From NCBI GenBank assembly GCA_903856295.1, contig CAIOBP010000098.1, positions 1-52,900 of the forward strand: a stretch of 52,900 nt of DNA. The letters run 5' to 3'. Made by a program: the position numbers and the translations under genes. Position 1 is the first letter of the stretch. Every line of letters begins with the position of its first letter. Below, piece after piece: positions 24,753 to 32,681 of the stretch. This DNA comes from an uncultured Rhodospirillales bacterium (GTDB lineage: Bacteria > Pseudomonadota > Alphaproteobacteria > Azospirillales > Azospirillaceae). Under the pieces are notes generated by a model that made no database searches, had not been told where the DNA came from, and saw only the letters and a program-made list of their open reading frames with translations.

Positions 24753-27230
24753 ATGAACGCAGGGACTAAGGGACTGGTGCTGGAGCCTCGCAAGCTGGAC
24801 CTCGAGTCTCTGCGACGATCGTTTCATGAGCGGCTGGTCTACTCGGTGGGCAAGGACCGCCCCCACGCCACGCGGCGCGACTGGTTCCACGCCGTGGTTT
24901 TGGGGCTGCGCGACCGGCTGGTCGACCGCTGGATGGACACCATCCGCGAGCAATACCGCTGCGACGCCAAACGGGTCTACTATCTCTCCCTCGAATTTCT
25001 GATCGGCCGGCTGCTGACCAGCGGCATGAGCAATCTCGGCATTCTCGAGGAGTGCCGCGGGGCCCTGGCCGAAATGGGCATCGACCTCGACGAGGTCACC
25101 GCCTCCGAGCCCGACGCCGCGCTGGGCAATGGTGGCCTGGGGCGCCTCGCCGCCTGTTTTCTCGACAGCATGGCCACCCTCGGCCTGCCGAGCATGGGCT
25201 ACGGCATCCGCTACGAGTTCGGCCTCTTCGAGCAGCATTTCGAGCGCGGCTGGCAGGTCGAATATCCCGAGCAGTGGCTCCAGTTCGGCAACCCCTGGGA
25301 GTTTCCCCGCGCCGAGGTGCTCTATCCGGTGCAGTTCTACGGCCGGGTCGAGACGGTGCGCGATGGCCCGCGCGGCCACGCCCACCGCTGGGTCGACGCC
25401 GAGCGCGTGCTCGCCGAAGCCTTCGACACCCCGGTGGTCGGTTATGGCGGCATCACCATCAACACCCTGCGCTTGTGGCAAGCGCGAGCGACCAGCGCAC
25501 TCAATCTTGGGCTGTTCGCGGTCGGCGATTACCTGCGTGCGGTCGAGCATAAGGTGCTGTCGGAAAACCTCTCACGGGTCCTCTACCCCAATGACACCAC
25601 CGAGACTGGGCGCGAGCTGCGCCTGAAGCAGGAATATTTCTTCACCAGCGCCTCGTTGCAGGACATTCTGCGCCGCTTCCTCAAGCAACACAGCGATTTG
25701 TCGATGCTGCCCGAGCGGGCGGCGATCCAGCTCAACGACACCCATCCGGCGATCGGCATCGCCGAGCTGATGCGCCTGCTGGTCGATCACCATGCCGTGC
25801 CCTGGGACAAGGCCTGGGACATCACCACCCGCACCTTCTCCTACACCAACCACACGTTGCTGCCCGAGGCGCTGGAGGCGTGGCCGGTGCGCATGATGGA
25901 GCGGGTGCTGCCCCGCCACATGCAAATCATCTACGACATCAACAGCCAGTTCCTGCACGCTTCCGAAGCCCGGCGCTGTGGCGACATCGGCCGCCTGCAG
26001 CGGCTGTCGCTGATCGACGAGCGCGGCGAGCGGCGGGTGCGCATGGGCAATCTCGCCTTTTACGGCAGCCACAAGGTCAACGGCGTCTCGGCCCTGCACA
26101 CCGACCTGATGAAGAAGACGGTGTTCGCCGACTTCCACGCCGAATTCCCAGGCCGGATCAACAACAAAACCAACGGCATCACCCCCCGGCGCTGGCTGCT
26201 CGACGCCAATCCGGGGCTGGCTCGGCTGATCACCGAGCGGCTGGGCGACCAGGGCTGGGTCGATCATCTGGAGCGGCTGGCGGCGCTGGCCGAACTGGCT
26301 GACGATGGTGATTTCCAGGAATTGTTCCGCCGGGTCAAGCGCGACAACAAGGCCCGCCTAGCCGCCTACATCGCCCGGCAGGTCGGCACCGAGGTCTCGA
26401 TCGACAGTCTATTCGACGTTCAGGTCAAGCGCATCCACGAATACAAGCGCCAGCTGATGAACTTGTTGCAGACCGTGGCGCTGTATCACGAGATCAAGGA
26501 TAATCCCGATCGCGACTGGGTACCGGTGACCAAAATCTTCGCCGGCAAGGCCGCGCCCTCTTATCAGACCGCCAAGCTGATCATCAAGCTGATCAACGAC
26601 GTCGCGGCGGTGGTCAACCACGATCCGTCGATCCGCGGCCTGCTCAAGGTCGCCTTCCTGCCCAATTATTCCGTGACCTCGGCCGAGCTGATCATTCCGG
26701 CCGCCGACCTGTCCCAACAGATTTCCACCGCCGGCATGGAGGCCTCGGGCACCGGCAACATGAAGCTGGCCCTGAACGGCGCCCTGACCATCGGCACCCT
26801 CGACGGCGCCAACGTCGAAATCCGCGAGGCGGTCGGGCCGGACAACATCTTCATCTTCGGACTCGAGGCCGATGACGTCGCGGCCCTGTACCAGGACGGC
26901 TGGAGCCCACGCGAGTGCATCGCCGCCAGCCCGGGGCTCGCCCGCGCGCTCCAGGCGATCGGCGACGGCACCTTCTCGCCCGACGATCGCGGCCGCTTCC
27001 ACCCGCTGCTGCGCCAACTGACCGACGGTGGCGACCACTTCATGGTCACCGCCGACTTCAAGGATTATTGCCGGGCCTACGACACCGTGCTGGACCTCTA
27101 CCGCAGCGAGGGCGCCTGGACCGCCAAGGCGGTGATCAACACCGCTAACATGGGTTGGTTCTCCAGCGACCGCACGGTCAGCGAATACGCCCGCGAAATC
27201 TGGAACGTCAAACCACTCATTCGCAAGTAA
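24753..27230 (+). CDS. glgP: Glycogen/starch/alpha-glucan phosphorylase
   Basis: 825 residues, the usual length. Features include YYLSLEFLIGRLL, ALGNGGLGRLAACFLDS, QLNDTHPAI, and the PLP-binding segment TGNMKLALNGALTIGTLDG in which Lys carries pyridoxal phosphate. It releases glucose-1-phosphate from glycogen in the cytoplasm. No other glycogen gene is near, so it is not in a glg operon here. The 97-bp gap upstream is relatively AT-rich and may hold its promoter, although no clear pair of hexamers is seen. A hairpin repeat begins at the nucleotide after its stop codon. Confidence 0.96.
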   Translation: MNAGTKGLVLEPRKLDLESLRRSFHERLVYSVGKDRPHATRRDWFHAVVLGLRDRLVDRWMDTIREQYRCDAKRVYYLSLEFLIGRLLTSGMSNLGILEECRGALAEMGIDLDEVTASEPDAALGNGGLGRLAACFLDSMATLGLPSMGYGIRYEFGLFEQHFERGWQVEYPEQWLQFGNPWEFPRAEVLYPVQFYGRVETVRDGPRGHAHRWVDAERVLAEAFDTPVVGYGGITINTLRLWQARATSALNLGLFAVGDYLRAVEHKVLSENLSRVLYPNDTTETGRELRLKQEYFFTSASLQDILRRFLKQHSDLSMLPERAAIQLNDTHPAIGIAELMRLLVDHHAVPWDKAWDITTRTFSYTNHTLLPEALEAWPVRMMERVLPRHMQIIYDINSQFLHASEARRCGDIGRLQRLSLIDERGERRVRMGNLAFYGSHKVNGVSALHTDLMKKTVFADFHAEFPGRINNKTNGITPRRWLLDANPGLARLITERLGDQGWVDHLERLAALAELADDGDFQELFRRVKRDNKARLAAYIARQVGTEVSIDSLFDVQVKRIHEYKRQLMNLLQTVALYHEIKDNPDRDWVPVTKIFAGKAAPSYQTAKLIIKLINDVAAVVNHDPSIRGLLKVAFLPNYSVTSAELIIPAADLSQQISTAGMEASGTGNMKLALNGALTIGTLDGANVEIREAVGPDNIFIFGLEADDVAALYQDGWSPRECIAASPGLARALQAIGDGTFSPDDRGRFHPLLRQLTDGGDHFMVTADFKDYCRAYDTVLDLYRSEGAWTAKAVINTANMGWFSSDRTVSEYAREIWNVKPLIRK

Positions 27231-27343
27231 CGGGGTCTGGGGCCTTAAGGCCCCAGTGGGGTCCAGGGGCAAAGCCCCTTGGTCGCCGAAGGCCAGAGCT
27301 CTGCCCTGAACCCGCCAAAGGCCATGGGCCTTTGGAAACCGGG
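27231..27343. repeat. Dispersed GC-rich hairpin repeat, full-length copy B
   Basis: Occupies the convergent gap between glgP and the L,D-transpeptidase gene. CTGGGGCC (27237-27244) and GGCCCCAG (27249-27256) form an 8-bp stem with loop TTAA. CCAAAGGCC (27315-27323) and GGCCTTTGG (27327-27335) form a 9-bp stem with loop ATG. Stems are identical to those of copy A while loops differ, which suggests that structure is conserved. Confidence 0.85.
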
Positions 27344-27350
27344 ACTTTGC

Positions 27351-27884
27351 TTATGGATAGATGGTGATCGGGGTGCCGGGCTGGATCGCCTTGGCCAGCT
27401 CCTCGACTTCCTCGTTGGTCACCGCGATGCAGCCGTGGGTCCAGTCGAAAATCTGGTGCATGCGCAGGGCCATCGGGGTCTCTTCGGCGAGCCCGTGAAT
27501 CATGATGTTGCCCCCCGGCCGCTCGCCCTTGGCCGCCGCCCGCTGAAAATCATCCTGGTTGGGATAGGAGATGTGCAGCGCCCGGTGATAAACGCTGTCG
27601 TCCTTGATGAAATCGATGACATAGGCGCCTTCGGGAGTCCGGTTATCCCCGGCCCGTTCCTTGCGGCCATCCTGACGCCCGAGCGCCACCCGGTAGGTCT
27701 TGACCACCTTGCCCTCGTGGAGCAGCTTCAATTGATGCCCCGCCTTGTACACTTCGATCCGATCGACCGTGGGAACCGGCGTCGGCGGCTTCCCCGCCTG
27801 CGCTCCGGACACGAGCGCCAGCAAACCGAGCAGGAGCGCCGGCACAACACGGAATCCGAAAGAAGTCATCGAAATCGCAGTCAT
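27351..27884 (-). CDS. L,D-transpeptidase (YkuD family), periplasmic
   Basis: 177 residues from ATG 27884; ATG 27869 also gives a signal peptide. The signal sequence ends near SGAQA. The YkuD domain (about 35-177) carries MIHGLAE and the catalytic DWTHGCIAVTN with the His and Cys of the family. It would form 3-3 peptidoglycan crosslinks or attach proteins to peptidoglycan; short YkuD proteins of this kind can also have amidase-like roles. A convincing promoter lies 85 bp upstream (27969-27998). The hairpin repeat begins 15 nt after its stop. Confidence 0.92.
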   Translation of the reverse strand: MTAISMTSFGFRVVPALLLGLLALVSGAQAGKPPTPVPTVDRIEVYKAGHQLKLLHEGKVVKTYRVALGRQDGRKERAGDNRTPEGAYVIDFIKDDSVYHRALHISYPNQDDFQRAAAKGERPGGNIMIHGLAEETPMALRMHQIFDWTHGCIAVTNEEVEELAKAIQPGTPITIYP

Positions 27885-27968
27885 CTCTGCATCATGTCCA
27901 AGTGAAGCCCCGCGAGGCCTTGGCATCCGATGACAGTCACCGGCCGCCCCCCGAGCAACGATGGCGCG

Positions 27969-27998
27969 ATTCTAGCAATGTTTTTTTAACACCTGCAA
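27969..27998 (-). promoter_or_regulatory. Probable sigma-70 promoter of the L,D-transpeptidase gene
   Basis: On the minus strand TTGCAG (27993-27998), an 18-nt spacer and TAGAAT (27969-27974, five of six consensus bases) lie in a short AT-rich stretch within GC-rich surroundings, 85 bp ahead of ATG 27884. Confidence 0.55.
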
Positions 27999-28078
27999 TA
28001 TAAAATTTGGCGCCCCCTGCTGTGCTGCCCCCCGCAAGGCCGCAGCCCCCGGCCACCCCGGAGCGCCCAACAGTCACG

Positions 28079-28108
28079 AAAAAGGCCGGCGAAACCGCCG
28101 GCCTTTTT
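28079..28108 (-). terminator. Intrinsic terminator of pckG
   Basis: A 13-bp perfect stem, AAAAAGGCCGGCG (28079-28091) with CGCCGGCCTTTTT (28096-28108), 4-nt loop, lies 22 nt downstream of the pckG stop on the minus strand. The A/T flanks give a T-tract in either direction, so it could act bidirectionally. Confidence 0.85.
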
Positions 28109-28130
28109 GCATGTCGCGGTCAAAGACCCG

Positions 28131-29948
28131 TCAACTGATCTTCCACACCGGCGGCGCCGCTTCCAGCGCCTTGATCAGGCCCAAACGCTCCTGTTCGAGT
28201 TCCTGGGGCAGACGGCTGCCGAAGCGATCGAACCAATCGGCCTGATCGCGGGCTTCGGCCAGCGCCTCGGCACGGTCGATGTTCATGATCTTCTCGAACT
28301 TCTCCTTGGGGAAGTCGAGACCGCTCCAGTCCAGATGCTCATAGCGCGGGCTGAAACCGAACGAGCTCTCGACCGCCTCGGGGGCGCGGCCCCGAACACG
28401 CTCGACGATCCACTTCAGCACCCGCATGTTGTCGCCGAAGCCGGGCCAAACGAACTTGCCGTTCTCGTCCTTGCGGAACCAGTTGACCCGAAAGAAGCCG
28501 GGCTTTTTCCGGGTACGGTTTTCCACGGTCAGCCAGTGGTTCCAGTAATCGGCCATGTTGTAGCCGCAGAACGGCAGCATGGCGAAGGGATCGCGGCGGA
28601 TCGCCGCCTGCCCCACCGCCGCCGCCGTCGCTTCCGAGCCCATCACGGCGGCCCAGAACACGCCAGCCGTCCAGTCGCGGGCCTGGAAGACCAGCGGGAA
28701 GGTCTTGGAGAGCCGGCCGCCGAAGATGAAGGCCGAGATCGGCACCCCCGCCGGGTCTTCCCAGGCCGGATCGATACTCGGGCACTGGCTGGCCGGGGCG
28801 GTGAAGCGGCTGTTGGCGTGGGCGGCAACCCGGCCGCACCCGGGGGTCCAGTCCTTGCCCTGCCAGTCGATCAGGTGGGCCGGGGCCTCGTCGGTCAGCC
28901 CCTCCCACCAGACATCGCCATCGTCGGTGAGGGCGACGTTGGTGAAGATGACGTTGCCATACAGGGTCTTGAGGGCGTTGGGGTTCGACTTCAGGCTGGT
29001 GCCCGGAGCCACGCCGAAGAAGCCGGCCTCGGGATTGATCGCGCGCAACGTGCCGTCGGGCCGGGGCTTGATCCAGGCGATGTCGTCGCCGATGGTGTGA
29101 ATCTTCCAGCCCTCGAAGCTCTCGGGCGGCACCAGCATGGCGAAATTGGTCTTGCCGCAGGCCGACGGGAAGGCGGCGGCGACATAGGTCTTCTCGCCCT
29201 TGGGGTCCTCGACGCCGAGAATCAGCATGTGCTCGGCCAGCCAGCCCTGCTTGCGGCCCATCGCCGAGGCGATGCGCAGCGCGAAGCACTTCTTGCCCAG
29301 CAGCGCATTGCCGCCATAGCCCGAACCGAAGGAAATGATCTCGTTGGTCTCGGGGAAGTGCACGATATACTTGTGCTTGGCGTTGCACGGCCAGGGCACA
29401 TCTTCCTGCCCTTCGTCCAGCGGCGCGCCCACCGAGTGCAGGCAGGGCACGAAGTCGGAGTCGCCCAACTCGTCGAGCACCGCCTGGCCCATGCGGGTCA
29501 TGATCCGCATGTTGGCCGCGACATAAGGCGAATCGCTGATCTGCACGCCGAGATGGGAGATCGACGAGCCCAGCGGCCCCATGCTGAAGGGCACGACATA
29601 CATGGTGCGGCCACGCATGCAGCCGTCGAACAAGCCATCGAGCTTGGCGCGGATTTCAGCGGGAGCGACCCAGTTGTTGGTCGGGCCGGCATCCTCCTTG
29701 CGGGTCGAGCAAATGTAGGTGCTGTCCTCGACTCGCGCAACGTCGCCGGGATCCGAGCGGCACAGGAATGAATTCGGGCGCTTCTCCGGATTGAGGCGGA
29801 TGAAGGTCCCGCTATCGACCATCCCCTGACAGAGACGGTCGTATTCCTCCTGGGATCCATCGCACCAATGCACCCGCTCCGGCTTGCACAGGTTGGAGAC
29901 CTTCTCCACCCAAGCCAGGAGTTTGCCGTTCCTCGTCCGCTTTGGCAT
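28131..29948 (-). CDS. pckG: Phosphoenolpyruvate carboxykinase (GTP)
   Basis: 605 residues from ATG 29948 (GGGAGAG upstream). GTP-type PEPCK features are present: [11 protein letters not shown] near the start, [20 protein letters not shown], the kinase-1a loop FPSACGKTN with its hyper-reactive Cys, and [11 protein letters not shown]. It converts oxaloacetate to PEP in gluconeogenesis. Most proteobacteria use the unrelated ATP-dependent enzyme, so the GTP type is a useful lineage marker. A strong terminator follows at 28079-28108 and a candidate promoter is at 30116-30144. Confidence 0.96.
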   Translation of the reverse strand: MPKRTRNGKLLAWVEKVSNLCKPERVHWCDGSQEEYDRLCQGMVDSGTFIRLNPEKRPNSFLCRSDPGDVARVEDSTYICSTRKEDAGPTNNWVAPAEIRAKLDGLFDGCMRGRTMYVVPFSMGPLGSSISHLGVQISDSPYVAANMRIMTRMGQAVLDELGDSDFVPCLHSVGAPLDEGQEDVPWPCNAKHKYIVHFPETNEIISFGSGYGGNALLGKKCFALRIASAMGRKQGWLAEHMLILGVEDPKGEKTYVAAAFPSACGKTNFAMLVPPESFEGWKIHTIGDDIAWIKPRPDGTLRAINPEAGFFGVAPGTSLKSNPNALKTLYGNVIFTNVALTDDGDVWWEGLTDEAPAHLIDWQGKDWTPGCGRVAAHANSRFTAPASQCPSIDPAWEDPAGVPISAFIFGGRLSKTFPLVFQARDWTAGVFWAAVMGSEATAAAVGQAAIRRDPFAMLPFCGYNMADYWNHWLTVENRTRKKPGFFRVNWFRKDENGKFVWPGFGDNMRVLKWIVERVRGRAPEAVESSFGFSPRYEHLDWSGLDFPKEKFEKIMNIDRAEALAEARDQADWFDRFGSRLPQELEQERLGLIKALEAAPPVWKIS

Positions 29949-30315
29949 CGTCTCGTCTCTCCCGTTTGTCTTGCCGCAAATCTCTGAACAGGACAGCTCT
30001 TTTCCGTGATCCGGCGGCATCCGGGACGGTCTTCACGGCAGGGGGGCCAAGTCCTCGAGCCCCGCTCAGGATCCTCTCGCGCTCACATGGCTGTCTTGAT
30101 CGATTTCGCACCTGCACAATAGCGCCCCGCCGCGACGGCGGCAAGCGCCCAGGCGTGAGAATCGCCGGCTTTTGTGACAAGGCCGCGTCACCCGGAATCG
30201 CCCGTAGCCGTGAACACAGCACCGTCACTGGACAACGGGCCGGGTCGCCTCTTATGCTCGGCGGGCCGCGCACGCCATCTGGCGAAATGCCTTCACGCCG
30301 GGAAAGACGATAGCG
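29949..30315. promoter_or_regulatory. Divergent gap between pckG and apaG with one candidate promoter
   Basis: 367 bp with no gene. On the minus strand TTGCCG (30139-30144), a 17-nt spacer and TATTGT (30116-30121) could drive pckG, leaving a 5' leader of about 160 nt. No RNA switch fold or regulator site is recognised. Confidence 0.35.
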
Positions 30316-30708
30316 ATGTACAGCTCAATCACCCGCGATATCCGGGTCACCATTCGACCGACCTATCTCGTTGAGCAATCGGCACCGGCGGACAACCATT
30401 ACGTCTGGGCCTACCATGTCCGCATCGACAACGCCGGCCAGCAACCGGTACAGTTACGCTCGCGTTTCTGGCGCATCACCGACGCGCTCGGCCGGGTTCA
30501 GGAGGTCCGTGGGCCCGGGGTCGTCGGGGAACAGCCGGTGATCAAGCCCGGGACCTCGTACGAGTATACGTCGGGAACCCCTCTGACAACGCCTTCGGGT
30601 ATCATGGTCGGGTCGTACCAGATGGAAACCGGGGATGGCGAGACGTTCGATGTCGCGGTTCCCGCCTTCTCGCTCGACAGTCCCCACCAGCCGATTCGTC
30701 TGCACTGA
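30316..30708 (+). CDS. apaG: ApaG family protein
   Basis: 130 residues spanning the full ApaG/DUF525 fibronectin-like beta domain: [40 protein letters not shown], then the Gly-rich [13 protein letters not shown]. The family has been tied to Co2+/Mg2+ tolerance in enterobacteria and its fold occurs in some F-box proteins; the molecular role is unclear. It lies upstream of folE on the same strand with a 105-bp gap holding a TTGACA-type element, so the two are not obviously one operon. Confidence 0.95.
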   Translation: MYSSITRDIRVTIRPTYLVEQSAPADNHYVWAYHVRIDNAGQQPVQLRSRFWRITDALGRVQEVRGPGVVGEQPVIKPGTSYEYTSGTPLTTPSGIMVGSYQMETGDGETFDVAVPAFSLDSPHQPIRLH

Positions 30709-30721
30709 GCACGGCCCCGCC

Positions 30722-30750
30722 TTGACAGGCGCGCCCGCCGCGCCACATGC
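30722..30750 (+). promoter_or_regulatory. Candidate folE promoter with a dyad in its spacer
   Basis: A perfect TTGACA (30722-30727), then a 17-nt spacer that is itself a 6-bp dyad (GGCGCG 30728-30733, CGCGCC 30739-30744), then a poor -10 (ACATGC). The dyad may be an operator or, alternatively, a small hairpin ending the apaG transcript. Confidence 0.35.
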
Positions 30751-30813
30751 ATTTTCTGAAGCCGCCTGCCGACGCGGGCGCGACTCCACCAACGGTGAGG
30801 AGCATCCTGGCCC

Positions 30814-31479
30814 GTGAGCGCATCAAGGTTCCCCGGAAAAGAAATGGTGAGTCGTGGCCCGGTACCGATTCGCCCCGGCGCGCCGGAAACCGGCCGCCCC
30901 AGCCGCGCCGAAGCCGAGGCGGCGGTGCGCACTCTGATCCAATGGGCGGGCGACGATCCCGAACGCGAGGGCTTGGCGGGCACGCCCGACCGCGTCGTGC
31001 GCGCCTACGAAGAGTTCTTCGCCGGCTACCACGAGGAACCGGTCGCCTATCTCTCGCGCACCTTCGAGGAAATCGAGGGCTATGACGAAATGGTGGCGCT
31101 ACGGGACATCCGCTTCGAATCCCACTGCGAACACCACATGGTGCCGATCATCGGCCGGGTTCATGTCGCCTATCTGCCGCGCCGGCGGGTGGTCGGCATC
31201 TCGAAGCTGGCGCGGGTGGTCGATGCCTATGCCCGCCGTCTGCAAATTCAGGAGAAGATGACCGCCCAGATCGCCAACACCATCGATCAGGTCTTGCAAC
31301 CCGAGGGCGTGGCGGTGGTGATCGAGGCCAGCCATCAGTGCATGACCACCCGGGGCGTCCACAAGCCGGGCGTGATCATGGTGACCAGCCGCATGCTCGG
31401 CGCCTTCCGCAACAATCCCTCGACCCGCCGCGAATTCCTGAGCATGATCGGCAACCCGGTCAGCCGCAGCGAGGAATAG
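30814..31479 (+). CDS. folE: GTP cyclohydrolase I
   Basis: 221 residues if the GTG at 30814 is used (GAGGAG 11 nt upstream; length equals that of E. coli FolE). ATG 30844 is a good alternative giving 211. Zinc ligands are visible in [13 protein letters not shown] and [14 protein letters not shown], and the substrate-binding [17 protein letters not shown] is intact. It makes dihydroneopterin triphosphate from GTP, the first step to folate. The genes on either side (apaG and an acyltransferase) are not in folate synthesis. Confidence 0.95.
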   Translation: MSASRFPGKEMVSRGPVPIRPGAPETGRPSRAEAEAAVRTLIQWAGDDPEREGLAGTPDRVVRAYEEFFAGYHEEPVAYLSRTFEEIEGYDEMVALRDIRFESHCEHHMVPIIGRVHVAYLPRRRVVGISKLARVVDAYARRLQIQEKMTAQIANTIDQVLQPEGVAVVIEASHQCMTTRGVHKPGVIMVTSRMLGAFRNNPSTRREFLSMIGNPVSRSEE

Positions 31480-31489
31480 CCGCCGGCAT

Positions 31490-32626
31490 TCACCCGCGCT
31501 CGAGCACCAGCCGCGCGAAGCGGTCGGACAGCCGGGTCGCCGGCTCGTCGACCGCCCTGGTGAACAAGGCCGCTGCCACCACCACCACCGGGGTCGACAC
31601 CAGGAAGGTGAGCGCGATGGTCGCGGTGTAGCCCAAAGACGGCAGCAGCAGCAGAAACAGGCCGGTAGCCACCGAGCACACCACCGGAAAATGGATCAGA
31701 TAGAGCGAATAGGAGATGCGGCCGAGAAACCGGAACGGCCGGAGCGAAAACAGTTCCCGCGCCTCGCTAAACAGGCTGGCGGCCAAAATCAGCAGAAACG
31801 CGCCCAGCACATGGTAGAACACCACCTTCTGGGCGCTGCCGATCGCCGGCAACAGCGCCCACAGGCCGCGCTCGGCGCCATAATAGGGGTAGGAGCCGAA
31901 ATAAATGCCGAACGTCACCAGCGCCAGCACCAGCGGATAGGGCGCCTCGCGGCCGACGGTCCGGCCGTGCAGATCCGCCAGCACCACCCCGAGCACGAAG
32001 GCCAGATAGAAGCCGTTGTAGAAGATCAGCGCCGCCACCGCGTAAACCAGCCAGCGATTCCGCACGCCGGAGAACAGCGCCAGCAGCGAAAACACCAGGA
32101 ACGAGCCATAGAGTTCGGTCTGCATGGTCCAGAGCACCGGGTCCAGGCTCCACTGACCGAGAAAGAACGCACCGACCGCGCCTTGTTCCAGCGCCGACCA
32201 CAGCGGCACGACCACCGCGTAGGTATCGCGCATGCCCGATTTGGTGAAGGGCTGAGCGGCACCGAAGCTGTAACCGCCCAACGCGAGCAGCACCCAGGCC
32301 ACCAGCACCGCGCCCAGCGCCGGCAGCATCAGCCGGAGATAGCGCTTGGCCGCCAGCCGGCGCAAATAACCGATATCGCCCTCGGCCAGATAGCGGCAGC
32401 TCAGCACGTAACCGCTGAGAACGAAGAACAGGCAGACCGCGAAATTGCCGTTGACCACGATGTTGAAGGGCGAGGTCGCGAAGGTGTCCTCCCACAGCCC
32501 GTGGCCTTCGGCCGGCGCGGCATAGAAGACGTGCGGCAAGAAAATCTGGACGAAATGACAGACGAACACCGAGAACGCCGCCGCGCCCCGGATGCCGTCC
32601 AGATGCTCCAACCGCTGCCCCGCCAT
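31490..32626 (-). CDS. Acyltransferase-3 family membrane protein (OafA-like)
   Basis: 378 residues with about ten hydrophobic segments. The N-terminal RLEHLDGIRGAAAFSVFVCH holds the family's conserved Arg-Gly and His; FLGRISYSLYLIHFPVV near the end is also characteristic. Such proteins O-acylate cell-surface polysaccharides, lipids or peptidoglycan at the inner membrane. No partner SGNH domain is fused and no polysaccharide cluster is adjacent, so the acceptor is unknown. It is convergent with folE (10-bp gap) and lies 55 nt after a large gene of unknown function on the same strand. Confidence 0.9.
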   Translation of the reverse strand: MAGQRLEHLDGIRGAAAFSVFVCHFVQIFLPHVFYAAPAEGHGLWEDTFATSPFNIVVNGNFAVCLFFVLSGYVLSCRYLAEGDIGYLRRLAAKRYLRLMLPALGAVLVAWVLLALGGYSFGAAQPFTKSGMRDTYAVVVPLWSALEQGAVGAFFLGQWSLDPVLWTMQTELYGSFLVFSLLALFSGVRNRWLVYAVAALIFYNGFYLAFVLGVVLADLHGRTVGREAPYPLVLALVTFGIYFGSYPYYGAERGLWALLPAIGSAQKVVFYHVLGAFLLILAASLFSEARELFSLRPFRFLGRISYSLYLIHFPVVCSVATGLFLLLLPSLGYTATIALTFLVSTPVVVVAAALFTRAVDEPATRLSDRFARLVLERG

Positions 32627-32681
32627 GCCCCGACCCTACACCATGTCCCGCTCGTGCCGGTGCCGCCACCGGGGCTTGGTA

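Noticed and set aside
28107-29771. Plus-strand frame opposite pckG
   Set aside because: Shadow of the PEPCK gene; no recognisable domain.
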